NCBI GenBank assembly: GCA_030248135.1
Contig: JASANC010000914.1
Span: forward strand, 1 to 64,000
Direction of reading: 5' to 3'
DNA: 64,000 bases
Source of the DNA: Theristus sp. LFF4_11
Lineage: Eukaryota > Nematoda > Chromadorea > Monhysterida > Xyalidae
Positions within the stretch are counted from its first letter, which is position 1, and each line of letters starts with the position of its first letter. Positions 1-12,824 of the stretch are shown here, in pieces. The position numbers were made by a program, and so were the translations under genes. The notes under the pieces are model-generated. The model did not search any database. It saw only the letters and a list, made by a program, of their open reading frames with translations, and was not told the DNA's origin.

Positions 1-1410
1 CACGATTGCAATTCTGAGTGGGTTTTGGCCCCCTGCTGGGTCGCCAAAAAAAGTTTGTGTTTTCTAAAAAAAGTCCGTCAAAAAGATTTGCGCAGGTCTA
101 TAGTTTTTAGTATACAGACTGAAAGTCTTTCATAAATTCCATTTTTTCAATTTATATCGTTTTTTGCGTTTGTTTTCCAAAATTTCACCGTGTTATATCT
201 AGTTGCAAGCACCAAATTATGTCAGTTTTATGCTTTTTCTTATAAAACACTCAGCTGCCAGTTGGAACATTCGCAAGATAAGAACGCCATGAAATTCTTT
301 GATAAAAATTGTTGCATTTGCTTGCAACATATGTTGCTAAAGTTGCTCTTATAAAAACTGTAATCAAAACTGAACAATGTTCAAAATATAAGAGTGATTT
401 TGAAAGATAACAAGTACCAGTAATCTCTTTCATTTCACAAGCGCTACACATACATACGTGTGCTGAAAATAAAAAAAATGAAACGCGCATAGCGGCGATA
501 GAGTGGAACGTTTTGGAACATTTTGTCATAGTTTTCGAACCCGAACGCAAAGAAAAAACGAACATTGACAGCTGTTGGTTGACTCCTTTGCATCAGCTAA
601 TATTTTGCTTTGTTTTTTCACGTTTTTATGGGATTTTGCAAATTTTCAAGAGCTTTTTTAAAAACTGATCGTTTTTAATGTCATGACATTTCGGTGAGAG
701 GTCAGAAAAACCGACAGCTTTCTGTTTATTTTTCAAACGGAATTTTAATGGTTCAAGCCAGTTTTAAACGCACACACCATCAGCTATTGTTGTTATGTGT
801 TTTTCAAAAGTGTTTCCCATCCACTCCACTGCACAGCCAGTGTTTTCAACCGTTTCTATAAAATGGCTCAAACTTTGGAATAAACTAGCTAAAACGCCTT
901 ATATACTTGAAATTTTTTTAATAAAAACTTAGGCTTGGTCTGACTGTTTTTTAATTCTGCATCTTTGTTGTCCTGTAATTTTTGAGATATTTTTTAGCGA
1001 TCATTGCTGACCACATGTAGATTTTTTTGCGACACACCATTCTTTACGGACAACTTGGACTCGACAAACTCTTTACGAACAGCAAAAAGGACAAAAAACT
1101 GCAGTTGCGTGAGAAAAAAAAACCCTCCCGAAAACGTGCGGTCACGAAAACAAAATTTCTGTGCGGTCACAAAAATTACCTTGCCCAGTGACAAATCGTG
1201 AATAAATTTGAAAAAGGTCACGCATTTAGCTCAGACAGCGTCAAAAAATCCTATAGTTTGCGGTCAGGGGGATAATCGTTCCTGGATACGTAACACTCGT
1301 GTAGTCAATCGCGATGCATAATTTATGCCATTTCATTCAGCATACAGTGAAAAAACGACAAAAAATCTGCTCGGGATTGTAGGCAATTCACGCCAAAAAT
1401 GTACGAACTC

Positions 1411-1525
1411 GTGTCCGGTGTCGTTACCCGCTGCGTGTCCCGCATCGTATCCTGTCGTGCTGCGTGTCCTGGATCGTTTTCTGTCCTGCTGCATGTCCCG
1501 CATTGTCCTGCCGGGTGTCCCAGGC
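1411..1525. repeat. Imperfect tandem repeat built on CTGCGTGTCC modules
   Basis: Modules of the form CTGC(G/A)TGTCC followed by (C/G)ATCGT or CATTGTCC recur at roughly 30-base spacing. This periodicity keeps frames open on both strands over about 1323-1771, which explains the overlapping opposite-strand ORFs there. I see no protein in it. Confidence 0.45.
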
Positions 1526-3269
1526 AAACCGTGGGTGAGACAATTTCATGGTAAATGCACAGCAGCGACAAAATACTTGAAACTAAAGTTACTTTTTTAC
1601 ATGCCCAATTCACTCTCAATTTTTGTTTGTCCGGAACAGAAATTTACACTGCGCTCATGTGTTTTTATTGACAAAAATCGCAGAAATAGCCGTTGTTTAT
1701 CTAAAGATTTACCATTCACATTTCAGCCGTTCTGTCAATCGTGTATTTTTTGTTGTCAGATTTGTCAATAAAATGCACTTTTGAGTGGATAAGTTCCTCA
1801 TTGAAATTGTCGCTCATAGAGTGTCTGTGTCTTGATCCTTCTAGGCCAGCTGGACGCGATCCTGATTCTGAGTCACAATTCAAAACATTCATCTAAATTG
1901 ACATTTGTTTGAGTTCATATAAAAAAACTGCCTATCTTCTATTTCACGCACATTTTCAATCTTGATATTAGCGGAGCGTTTTTAAAAGAACTTGTTCGTT
2001 TTCTTGGTGAGAGAGCCGCTCAAAAACATGAATACAGCAACAATTGCCCGCATGTAAATGCAATCAGCTGTGTGCAGAATAAACATTGCTCGATTGAAAA
2101 GCTCGCAGAAATTTCAAGTTCTACATTAGAAAACCTGTTCAAATACAGAACAAACTGTTTTAAAATGACATGCGTATGTGTGTTGTCACTTCAAATGTTA
2201 CGTCAAAATTGAACAAATAAGCCAAAATGAACCTGACAAGACGCAAGCACGACTAAATAATAGCAAAATAGCAAACCCCTTCACAAATAATTTTGTATAA
2301 TTGGCTGATGAACTGAATTTCATAAACTTGAACGTCTTGAACCTGCAAAATTTGAGTTTCTGAGAAATGAAAGAAATGTTTCAGTTGCATGAAAATTTCT
2401 CGACATTCACGCAGGCGTTTTCAAAAACCCAATTGTTTCTTATAGATGTAAAAAATTGTGAAAACATACATTTTCATCACCACACAAAAAATGCAATCTG
2501 TAGTTTACAGCCGTTCTTTCACTTACACTGTCACTTGAAATTACAAAATGAACAGATAACACCAGTCGCAAAAAAGTGAAGGCCAATATTTTCTGATTAA
2601 TGTGCGACTTTTACTGTTTGATCGTTTGTTTTCACCCGCGCAGCGAACGCTGCTACTCCAGACAGTTTTATGAAGTGCGTCAATTTTTTGCAGTTTTTTG
2701 TTTGAACGGCGTCTACTTTTTGGGGGCGATAAAAGTACGTGTGAGCTAATTTGTAAACAACAGCGCTGCATGTTGGGCTGCCTTTCCCTTGTGCGATAAG
2801 CTTGATGATTGGTCAAATATAGCTGAAACTGTATAGGGGTAGGGTTGATCGATTGGAATTTGCAAGCGTTCAGCGGTACAGTAGCATGTGAAGCAGTACA
2901 GTAGCTGTGTTGCAACATATAAAACCATTGCTACGCGGCCACTAAATACTGCCTCATGAATGCCCATTTCATCATTGGATGAATTGACTTTTTGACTGAA
3001 TTTTATTCCTTTTCAATCTCTCAACAAACCAATTGACTTTATTTTCAGACTTTTTTCAGCGTATGATTTTTTTCCAGTTCTGAGACACTTTTACTCAACT
3101 GCTCGTCCTAATGTGTTCGTTCGTTTGTTTGTCATATTATAAACCGGTAAATATTTGTTTTCGGTCGGAGTGACTTCTCAATCGTTGTTATCTGTTAAGT
3201 CTGTTTGTGTTTTGGTATTTTTTTGACAATCGCAAATATTCGCGCAAAACTACTTGGAAGTTTTGCATT

Positions 3270-3276
3270 TATAAAA
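3270..3276 (+). promoter_or_regulatory. TATA-like box upstream of the carboxypeptidase
   Basis: TATAAAA lies 315 bases upstream of the proposed ATG at 3591 on the same strand. It could be the core promoter of the gene with a 5' UTR of about 290 bases. In AT-rich DNA this match alone is weak evidence. Confidence 0.2.
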
Positions 3277-3590
3277 AGCTAGGTGTAGGTGTGATTTGGA
3301 ATCCCGTCTTTGCGAGTTTTTATTTTCAAACTACAACAAGATTCATTTCAACCGTCTTACAATAATAATCCAATTTCTGTGCACTGTCACAAGACTAGGG
3401 TTTTTACAAGAAAATTGATCATACTTTTGAAGAAAGATTTTAAAAATATTTTTTTCCAGGCTACCGTTTGACTCATATTTACAATATATTACTCACACTA
3501 TATTCCGCCGCTGCCGTGATTTCCGTGTTTCAAAAATAAAAATGTGAAATCAAAATTCGCATTTCGCATTTAGACATTTTTTGGAGCAAA

Positions 3591-6500
3591 ATGTTGTTAT
3601 TCTGGCAACGTTTTTGGCAGTTTTCTACACGGGCCGTTTTCAGTTTTGTGGGCACTTTGCTGGCTGTATCCATTGCCTGTCGCGTCACAGAATTTAACTG
3701 TTACCATAATTTCGATGAAATGGAGCTTCTATTGCGATATTTAAACTACCACTTTCCGAATAGAGCGCATTTGTATTCGATAGGCAAGTCGGTAAAAGGT
3801 TAGTGTTGTTTTCAAATGTTGTCTTGTTTTCAATTGTTTTTTTGATATAAATATAAATATATATAAATATCAAATATTTTGATTGAAACAATCAACACAC
3901 ACTGTGATGTAATTCAATTCTGTGTGTTTAAAAAAACTAGATTTACAGTGCTGATCGGTTGCATCAAATCGTATAAGAAAATCAATCAGCACGCGCAAAA
4001 CACACAACGCAAAACAAGGAAAGTCAATGCAAACGCAACAAACACGTTCTAGTTCAAAACTGGTGCATGCAGTCTACCGAACTAAAACGAGCAGCCGTTA
4101 ATTCTTCTATCGAAGTGCTTTGTTTGTTTTTCCTTTTTAGGATTATTTTTTTCACATTTTAGGCAAAGATTTGTGGGTGCTTGCGGTCAGTGGTCGAAAC
4201 CCAGAGAAACACGAACTGCTGAGGCCAGAAGTGAAATACGTTGCAAACATGCATGGAGACGAGGTGAGAAGAAAGAAAACATCCACAGTTTTTATTGTAT
4301 TTCTTTTTGTGGTTCATTTTTCATTGTATTCTTTGATCGACATTTTTATCGCTTTGGTTATTGTGGTCAAAACTTTGCAAACCTGACTTTCTGATATAGT
4401 TGAAAAGGACTTGGATTGGATTGGATTTTACAAATTAAAGATGTCTAAAGGAACAAGAATATTTGGTTTTTCTAACAACCCAAAGTTCAATCGAACAACG
4501 CGCGCTGTTCAAGACACTTCTATTGTTCGCTAGCCCTTCAGCGTCCCACCGCCGTTCGTTGTGTCTCCACTTTCAGACTGTCGGTCGAGAGCTGCTGCTG
4601 CGTTTCGCGAGTTTTCTGATCGAGCAGTACAACGCGCACAACGCCACCATCCGCCAGTTGTTAGACGGCACACGGCTGCATTTGCTGCCGTCCATGAATC
4701 CAGACGGATTTCAGTTGGCACGAGAGGGCGAATGCGACTCACACTGGGACCACGAGCGGTCGGGGTTGCCGTTTTTTTACTATTTCCGCTTTGTTTTGAT
4801 CATTGAAACGTTTTTTAGTAATTGCGCAGAGTTACAACTGCGCGCACATTGCGTAAAGAGCAAGTACACTGAAAACATGTACCTTTTTGGTGTTCCAACT
4901 TTTTTGGCAACCTGTCCCAATAATGACCGTGGTGAAAAAAAGCAACTGGCCGGTGTACCACAATTACCACTGATCGTGGTTATCCTCCATGTCGTAATTT
5001 TTATCACTGTCGTTTTTGGGACACCAAAAGGGGCACCTAAATGGATGCCTTTTTAGCATGAGAGGAGTGATCGATTTGCTGAACTGCGAGAGTAAGCTGT
5101 AGTAAGCTGCTTAAGAACAAAACGTTTGTTTTAGCTCTCGCGCCAACGCGAACGGCATCGATTTGAATCGTAACTTTCCGGACGCCTGGGCGGATCAATC
5201 GCCTAAAATGCAACCGGAAACACAAGCCGTCGTTGACTGGCTCAACAAAACACAGTTTGTACTTTCGGCCAATCTGCACGGTGGCGCTGTTGTCGTAAAT
5301 TATCCGTATGATGGTGGTCCAGGTTATTTTGGTTGCGATGATTGAATTTCGATTTCCGCCTGAGGCTGATCGGTTGATATTCAGTTAAAGACATACCAAC
5401 CGCTCAACGTCATAGTTCAACTTTATGCTACAGTACCGAACGGGGGGGGGGTGGGGTGGGGGTGTACCCTCTCCTAGCACGAAGTTGCGCCCTGTGGGAG
5501 GGATGGGGAGTTTCGTGACACCCACCCCCTAAACCCGGCCCGGAACCCCCGTAGGTACCCACCCCCTCTCAAAATGTTTCCAAAATCACAACTTTTTGTT
5601 TAAAAATAACGATTTTTTTTAAAAATCACATTTTAAAATCAAGTTTTTGACTCCCAAGTGCATAATATGCACTAAACGTGAGGTTATTTAATCTTACAAA
5701 CAACTATTTTAGCGATTTTTTTAAAAATTATAACGTCTTTCATTGAAAAATTTGCAATAAAAATGCGGGGGGGGGGGTGTGGCTGGCTCCTTCATGAACC
5801 GATTAGCATCCGGCGCACCCCCCTAGCAGGCGACCCTAGAAGGGTACCATTTACCCCTCCCCCTTCACCACGGGTAGGTACCTAAAAATGTCCGTCATCT
5901 TCGGTACTGTAATTATGCAGCTTTGCTTATTTTTGCTAAAAACTAGATACCTACAAACACAAGGGAGATTATGAAAACACGACATTATTTTTGTTTAGTC
6001 GCGTCACAAGAAGCAACCGGCTCAGTGTACAGTGCGACGCCAGACGACGACACCTTTAACTATCTGGCATTGGCGTACGCCAGGGCGAATCCGTCAATGA
6101 CCAGTGCTGAATCGTGCCAGCACAGTCATTTTCAGTTTGAGAACGGAATCACGAACGGTGCAGCATGGTATCCGGTGCTTGGTTAGTCCGCGATGGCTAA
6201 TTCATTTCGTTTTGGTGGTTTTGCTGTTTTTACTCGAATCAATTTCACTTCGGGTATTATGCACTATGGAACGACTTGCTGCATTGTAGTCTATTTTATG
6301 AAACGTGTCGGTCCGAAATAGCGTCATGCGCTTGAATTCATGCGCTTGTCCATGCGGAGCAAATTAGACTGTTAGTTTAGCCAATCCCTTCATGTGAAAA
6401 AGTGAAACAAACTACAATTTCAACGGCTGTGCATGAAAATTGAGTGTTTTTTTAAGCGAATGATGTCATTTCTGTCCGACACGTTTGAATAAATCTACAA

Positions 6501-7696
6501 TAAATAATTGGCAGCGTTCGATCTTTCAACGTTATGTACTTTCAGGTGGCATGCAGGACTACAATTACGTCTACCACGGTGTGATGGCGACAACGATCGA
6601 GTTGTCCTGTTGCAAATATCCAAACTCAACTGAACTAGAATCGTACTGGCACAAAAACCAACGGTCACTCGTGCAGTATGCACAACAAGCTAATACAGGT
6701 GAAGTTGACACTTATGCTTCATAATTCTTAACGTTGCCATTTCAATAACATTTAATGATTTCGTTCCGTCTTCTTTCATATGTTTTTAGATAAAAGTTTA
6801 TATATACACAGCACTTTGTCGTTTTCAGGTGTTCGTGGTGTGATAGCGGATGAGCATGGTAATTCTTTGAAATGTAAACTAGCCGTGAAGTCCCGCGAAA
6901 AAGCACCGTTTAATTCTACGGCACTTGGAGAGTATTGGCGGATACTTCTGCCAAACATCTACACACTGAAGGTAATCCTCTGACTGACAAAAATTATTTG
7001 AGTCAAATCTTTTGAAAAACTTTAGATTCAATGAAAAAACAAAAATTTCAGGTTTCTTGCCCTGGTTACAAAACGTTGTACGAACGAATCGAAATCACTT
7101 ATCAAAAACCCTTGACTGTACGAAACATTACTTTGAAAGACGCTTTGTCAATTCACCACACAACCTCAACCACAACCACAACTACAACCACGCCAACTAA
7201 ACCACGAACAGCGTTTAAGCCGCCGGTAATTGTTAGCGTGCACGCTAGCATCACCACGGAGCCAATCAATGAAGGCGACAAGAAAGTGATTGGTACAACG
7301 ATAAAACCCGAACCAATCACCAGCAGAACAGCAACCACAACCGCAGTTGGCCAGCAGGAACAAAGTAACACAACTAGCAAGCTTAGTACAATTGCGAAAT
7401 GGCCCTATTCAGGGCAGAAAACGACGATAACTATCCGAAAACTGCCCTGGTGGGAGCAACCGACCACGACACGTGGTGGGATATCCGATGGAAAAGAGAA
7501 CAATAATCAAAACGAAAACAATAATGGAGCTAAAAATTCGTATGACTTGTGGAAAGACAACGGACAATTAACGACCAGTCCTTCTATTTATGAAGGAAGC
7601 ATTGTCAACACTGCTAACACAAATTCAAAAATATGGGTCTTTAAATTTGTAAATATATATTTTTTGATTGGGCAATTGTTCTCGTTCCATGTTTAA
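3591..7696 (+). CDS. M14 subfamily B metallocarboxypeptidase (CPD/CPE/CPM-like), probably GPI-anchored
   Basis: Eight exons join in frame to 600 residues: 3591-3798, 4163-4263, 4577-4758, 5135-5322, 5999-6181, 6546-6698, 6829-6971, 7052-7696. The product should cleave single C-terminal (typically basic) residues from peptides outside the cell or in the secretory path. A hydrophobic N-terminus (about 12-30) is a likely signal. Zinc ligands are His100 and Glu103 (HGDE) and His212 (LHGG). Substrate residues sit in LNRNFPD (Arg176). GGMQDYNY (about 288-295) carries the usual Tyr, and Glu306 in [10 protein letters not shown] is the catalytic Glu. Residues about 340-412 form the transthyretin-like domain typical of subfamily B. 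A Thr/Asn-rich stalk follows, ending in a hydrophobic tail (about 580-600), which suggests a GPI anchor as in CPM. The exon 3 donor (GTCGGG) is weak but is the one giving the right phase before the LNRNFPD exon. The gene is convergent with the GPCR at 8623. Confidence 0.88.
5431..5909. mobile_element. TA-flanked MITE with CAGTACCGAA inverted termini, inside a carboxypeptidase intron
   Basis: The left end CAGTACCGAA (5431-5440) and right end TTCGGTACTG (5900-5909) are perfect 10-base inverted repeats, each flanked outside by TA. That is the target duplication of Tc1/mariner-type elements. The 479 bp interior has no transposase frame. It carries long G-runs at about 5441-5462 and 5766-5777 and C-rich stretches, unlike the surrounding AT-rich DNA. 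It lies wholly within intron 4 (5323-5998), so the gene stays intact. Confidence 0.75.
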
Positions 7697-8622
7697 ACAA
7701 AGTTTTGATCAGACGATGTTCGTCTACGTGACTAACAATTATTTGAAAGTGAACTAACCAAGTTTTGTTGAATTGATTTTCATTAGATTGGTGATTCTTA
7801 TCGTGATGCAGCCAATCACTACGCTTGAATTGAAAACTTTCATTGACTCTAGGTCAAAAACTGCCATTGATTGAAAAAGCCAAATAATCTGCATATTTGT
7901 TTGATTTTCATTACGGCATCTTAACGATCGTGATTTAGACATCATTATTATAAAATAGTTTTATTTGCTTTCCAGTTATTTCAATGCTTATTGCCTTTCA
8001 AAAATGTCTGAGCTTTCTTAAATATAGTGTATCTTAGTCAAACTTTAGGATATATTTTGTGATTGCTGGCTGTGATGTTTACCGTTAACTGGTGATCGCT
8101 TAAGTCCAAAATTTTTTGACAGGACAAAAGTGTTAAAATTATAGCGATTGTCATTTTAGCCTGTTTTTATTATGTTGTATCATCAGTCTTTGTCATGGCT
8201 AACCATTTAAACAAACTGCACATGTTTTGTAATTATGTCAATGCGAAACTGTGATGCCAATTCTAAATAGAATGAAACGTGACACCGATAAACGATAATC
8301 TCACAATATGGGTGTATTCGCTGAATTAGGAAGATGAAAAATTCACATACAATTGTATGCTTGGGTTGACTTGCGGACACGCATACATGCGCAATATCGT
8401 CAGTTTTTGTTTTTGCGGGTTGCGGACTGAAACTGCGAGTGTTGCACTTTGCAGTGTCCAGCACTCGCGGAGTCGGTCTGCGCCGACAGAGCAAAAACAT
8501 ACACGTTGAAAAAAACCATGACTCAATGATCTTTCTCTGTAACCAATTAACAACAAACAACAAATTTTTCAGAACATAATAAAAAGATCGTACACATCAC
8601 AGTTCTGTTTTCCAAATGAGGT
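7697..8622. other. Intergenic spacer between convergent genes
   Basis: This spacer separates the stop codons of the convergent carboxypeptidase (+) and GPCR (-), so it must hold both 3' UTRs. AATAAA occurs on the + strand at 8578-8583 and on the - strand at about 8168-8163. Either could be a poly(A) signal, but both lie far from their stop codons. I see no other gene. Confidence 0.5.
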
Positions 8623-11600
8623 TCATTGGCCGGAGCATGATGGTTCATGCTCGGTTCGCTCCACAATGTTAGACAATTTCTTTTTCATGCTTTCATAATA
8701 ACGACGCGTCGAACCTTGACTATTGACAGTCGACGGTTTCAGCAAATTATTGCTAGCCGTAAGCAGTTGGTTTGATTTCGGAAACTTTTGAAAAATTAAC
8801 AAACTGTTACTGTTTTTATCGTCATGATTTTCAATAATGATATGCACAGAGACTGGTTTTTTGTCGACTTTAGATGGCGCGCTCTGTCTACGGAGAGGAC
8901 GATGAGTTTCTAAAAAAAATAATAAGAATTACCAACCCGTGTTATTATATTTGCGCAGTTAGCCAAGAAACTGTTTTGGCCATTGCCCCAACTAATACTA
9001 TTCGAGTAGGACTAGGAGCATGTTTAAAATTGGTTTAATGCTTTTTTCTATCGGTGAATGTATCAAAATGCGTGTTGGATATATGTAATCCCAAAACTTT
9101 GAAAAATTTGTCTTGCCCTGTTTTTGAAGGCGTATTGCTTCGTGGCACCGTTGCGCATTACAAAAACAACTGACCTCTCTGTTGCAAGTGAACCGCGACC
9201 TGCAATGGCGCTGGCGCCTTCTTGCGGCACCTGAGCATCGATTTTGCGTCCCGCCGGAACTGGCTGCTCATGAAGCAGTACGTGATCGGATTGCACGCAG
9301 ACGAAATGAACAACAGCAGATGAGATAAGTGCGGCAACCAATATTCCGTGTGTTTGATAAACGTCTGCTTTTGCGAGTTGGATGAGTGCTCTTGCATGAC
9401 GAACATCAGTGCTCGGTTGATGTGGTATGGCGTACAGCAAATGAAGAACTCGCACACAACCGTCAACAGCATCCAGACCAGGCGTCGTTTGGTCAGCAGC
9501 GACTTCTGATTGTGCGTGCCTGCGCAAAATAGTCGGTCCTGTTTTCAAGTGCACGTGATTGTACGGACAAACGAAATAGCTATACCACAGTGGAAATGTT
9601 TTGTTTGCGATGATTCCTTTAATACAGTTCACGTCAGACAACTTTGTGTCTCTCAATTTCTAATTATTTGTAACACCAAAATATACTTCTAATGCTTGTG
9701 TGGTGTTCGCTTTGACGCCTTGTTTGCAGTAACGGATCTGTTTGTTGTTCAGCGGGCATTGACTCAACGGTTTTGCCATCTCGAGGCTTGATGGTGATCT
9801 GAAAAATGCTTTTTATTTTTTACCTTTGCTGCTTAATTTTTGCATTGCTTTTACATCATGCTTTGCTGCATCAACAGATCTATACTGAAGAGACAAGCAG
9901 CCTACCTCTTTTGAGGAAGAGGGTTTCTGGAAATTGCTTTCCAGCGAACATCGTCTTCTGAAGCGTCCTGACGAGCGGCGACAATCGAGATCTTTAGTTG
10001 CATGATATTCAAACGTTGTCGTCATATCTTGGCTGTCGAGACTTTGTCGATGTGCTCTTTTCGTCGGTGATAATAAAGACGCAAAAGAACTGTCTGTTTT
10101 TAGCGTCGTACTGTTCGGCGGTCGTTTTTCTTTTTTTAACGGTGTGCTGTCCGTGTTGTTGGCTGAAAATTTGGTACTGCTGAAAGCTCTTGGATTTGAT
10201 TCAGTGTTTAGCAATTCTTTTATTTGACCGATATTCAAACGACACTTTGCCATCAAAAATGAAAAGGTGTACATTGCGACCCAAACACCAAGAAGCTGCG
10301 GCTGGACATTCACGGCCTGGAACGAATGCGGCTAATACAATCGCAGGCCAATGATATTTTTATGCATTGTCACATTTTGTCTTTGTCACATTTGCAAATC
10401 AGATTCGTTTGTTGTTATATACCCAGCAATGTATTCCACTGATACAAAGCAATACAACAATCATTTTATCAGTTTTTCGTTCAAATCTTTGTCGTTGTCG
10501 CCTGCGAAACACAGCGAAAAATATTACAAAGTAGGCAGTAATTGTTGACCACTACAAGTGAAATTGTTGCGGGCAGCAATTGTTCAGACCGAAAGTGTCT
10601 GACGTCGGCTGCGAATGTCCGGAGGGCGCGTTTATGCACTTGCCAACAAGAATATTCAAATCCAAACTCACTACGACTGAACACTTTCTCGAATGGCACT
10701 TTCATGCAGAAAAATTGTATCACACACGGCATCATGCATTGCAAAACCGTCTGCACTGCATCGTGCATTGCAACGAAATAAAACTGCACTGCAGGATATT
10801 TAAAAAATACAACTGGAAACCGGAAAACTCGGGCGGGCGGCGCCTTCAAATGTGTGGTGCATGATGCAATTTTTCCGTGCGTGCACTGATGTCACATTTA
10901 TCACCATGATTTTCTTTTAGTCACAAAAAGTCGGAAGGAAACCGTACCTGTGATGTTGTTCAACTGTATTTGTTCCGTTGAGATGCCGCGTTTGAGTGTG
11001 CGAATTGTGATTACGTACAACGTTGCCATTACAGCGGCCGGAACGATGTACAGCATGATCAAGAAAAACGCCTCGAACAGCGTGTACGCCAACATGCTGG
11101 CTGCTTTGCAATGATAGTCCTCCACCTCAGTGTTCTCACTGCCGGTAAAGTTTATGAGGAAAAAGTCGGGCTTCTAAATTGGTCAAAATGGTGAAAAACT
11201 TAACAACAGAACAAAATCATGGTTAATGGCGGCCAAAAGTTTACACGCGCATTGCCACATTGTCTATCACATGATCCTGCCTAATGTGATGCTTTATTCA
11301 AATAATGTTGCTAGGTTATAACTGAGGAATGACCAGGGTAACAATAATACATAACTGATTGATTAATCCTACACATAGCGCGCCTACTATGACCGACCAC
11401 ACGGTTTCACAGTTTTCTTGTCAGCTAATCAATTTAGCAGCTGAAGGGTACCGTTCGTTTTTTATTTTGTTTGGCGCCACATTTTGCGCATGCAAAATAT
11501 ACTCGATTATAAAAAAACAAAACTGTTTGAAAATTTTGAAACAGTTTGCGTCAGTTTGCAAAATTGAATTGAAAGTCGGATTTCGATGGTCACCCACAAT

Positions 11601-12609
11601 TCCGGCGGAATCAACTTTACATCCCAAATCTTGGTTTTGTCGCTTATTTTATAAACTTCAGACACTGTCGCATTATCAGAATCAAAGTTAAAAATGTCAC
11701 GCCCCCGGCAACGGTGGAACCTTGGAGATGCACCAAGCATCAACGTGCGAGGTAGACCAGACACAATAATACGACAACATGGTGCGTGTGCACTTTGAAA
11801 AACCTTTGGCCGCCAAAGTTTACCTTGCGTTGAATGAATTGGTCAGATTTGTTGGACGGAATATAGCCCGGTTCAAACCACTTATAAAAAACGAACCAAT
11901 CCATAGAAAAATTATGATGTTTTTTGCATGCGATTTTGTCTGTAAACGTACACACACGTTAGATTTTCAAACGTCACAAAACGACAGTAGATTTCAAAAA
12001 CCAAAGACGTGGAAGCGAGTTATGTATGAGATAAATACCTGCGATCTCAACGATTTAAATGGTTGACAAATAGCGTTGTAGCGTTCCACGCAGATTGCTG
12101 TCAACGTATAAACGCTCACCGTCATGAAAGTGACTGAAATTTAGAATCGTGTTTTACAGTACAAAAAATATTACAGTGCGAATGGGAAACTTACTGATGA
12201 GAAAGTCCCAGAAGACACACGACAGCAGGGCGAGCGCCAACGTGTGCTCAAAGCACTCCGCCAGCACCGCCGATACCACGCCAGACGGCATTCCAAGCAA
12301 CGTGAACAGCAGATCGGCGATGGCGAGGTTCAGGAGGAACACGTTGGTGCTGGTGCGCATGGAGCGTTTGCGCAGAATGATCACAATCACCAACGAGTTG
12401 CCGGCCAGTGACACGCAGAAGATCACAAAGAGCACAATGGCAAACACGTGCAGATGTGTGGAGGCCAGCAGCCCGTAGCAGGTGTGTGTGTAGCTGTTGT
12501 TGCTGGATGCTTTCATTCGTTGAACAACACCGTCAATCTCAGTGTGCTCAGTGGCATTCAAAAGTATGTTGTCGACGGCTTCATCGGACCCCGTTGTTGA
12601 GTTTCTCAT
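8623..12609 (-). CDS. Rhodopsin-family peptide GPCR, cholecystokinin/sulfakinin-receptor-like
   Basis: Exons on the minus strand: 12609-12195, 12133-12039, [TM4 exon unresolved], 11173-10948, 10162-9824, 9519-9175, 8909-8623; every phase but the TM4 gap closes, giving 568 residues plus TM4. The N-terminus has NST and NAT glycosylation sites. TM1 has GN (70-71), TM2 has LAIAD, TM3 runs to ERY. ECL2/TM5 begins EDYHCKA. A 113-residue Ser/Arg-rich third cytoplasmic loop is its own exon (10162-9824), long as in CCK receptors. TM6 reads EFFICCTP and TM7 [17 protein letters not shown], close to CCK/sulfakinin receptors ([17 protein letters not shown]). The tail has a basic, Cys-containing stretch after TM7 and an extra Ser-rich exon. 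Oddities: the CWxP tryptophan is Cys, and TM4 is not clear. The best in-phase candidate is 11792-11721 (24 codons), which is poorly hydrophobic; a frameshift there or another exon is possible. Family is strong, ligand class less so. Confidence 0.8.
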
Positions 12610-12824
12610 TGTTTATTTGGTGACCATACAATGTTGACCATGTTGAAATAGAAGACGAAAAAACGCTAAGACGTAACGTTTTCTATTAACAATCAAGTCG
12701 ACATAATAAGATACTTGCAGATATACAAGTTGGGTTGGCCTAGATAAGTCACAAAATATATAGGGCGTTAATTAAAAGTTAAAAAGTTAACTTCACGCTC
12801 TTTAATGGTTTCTTCTTCTTTGTA

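Larger units (their letters stand above)
1..3590. other. Intergenic DNA upstream of the carboxypeptidase gene
   Basis: No open frame here has an ATG, plausible codon choice and splice sites together; the short frames overlap on both strands and look like chance. The stretch is AT-rich with many T-runs. It holds an imperfect tandem repeat near 1411-1525 and a TATA-like sequence near 3270. The left edge may cut an upstream gene, but nothing recognisable supports that. Confidence 0.6.

Noticed and set aside
1325..1771. 148-residue + frame overlapping minus frames
   Set aside because: Both strands stay open because of a local tandem repeat; no splice context or domain.
7153..7380. Minus-strand Val/Leu-rich frames
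   Set aside because: Antisense shadow of the Thr-rich stalk of the carboxypeptidase.
9063..9656. 197-residue minus frame
   Set aside because: Wrong frame across the GPCR TM6-TM7 exon; the 9519-9175 frame carries FFIC-TP and NPITY.
9813..10313. Independent 166-residue gene inside the GPCR
   Set aside because: Its acceptor at 10163 and donor at 9823 have phases that fit exactly between the TM5 and TM6 exons, so it is better read as the receptor's third loop.
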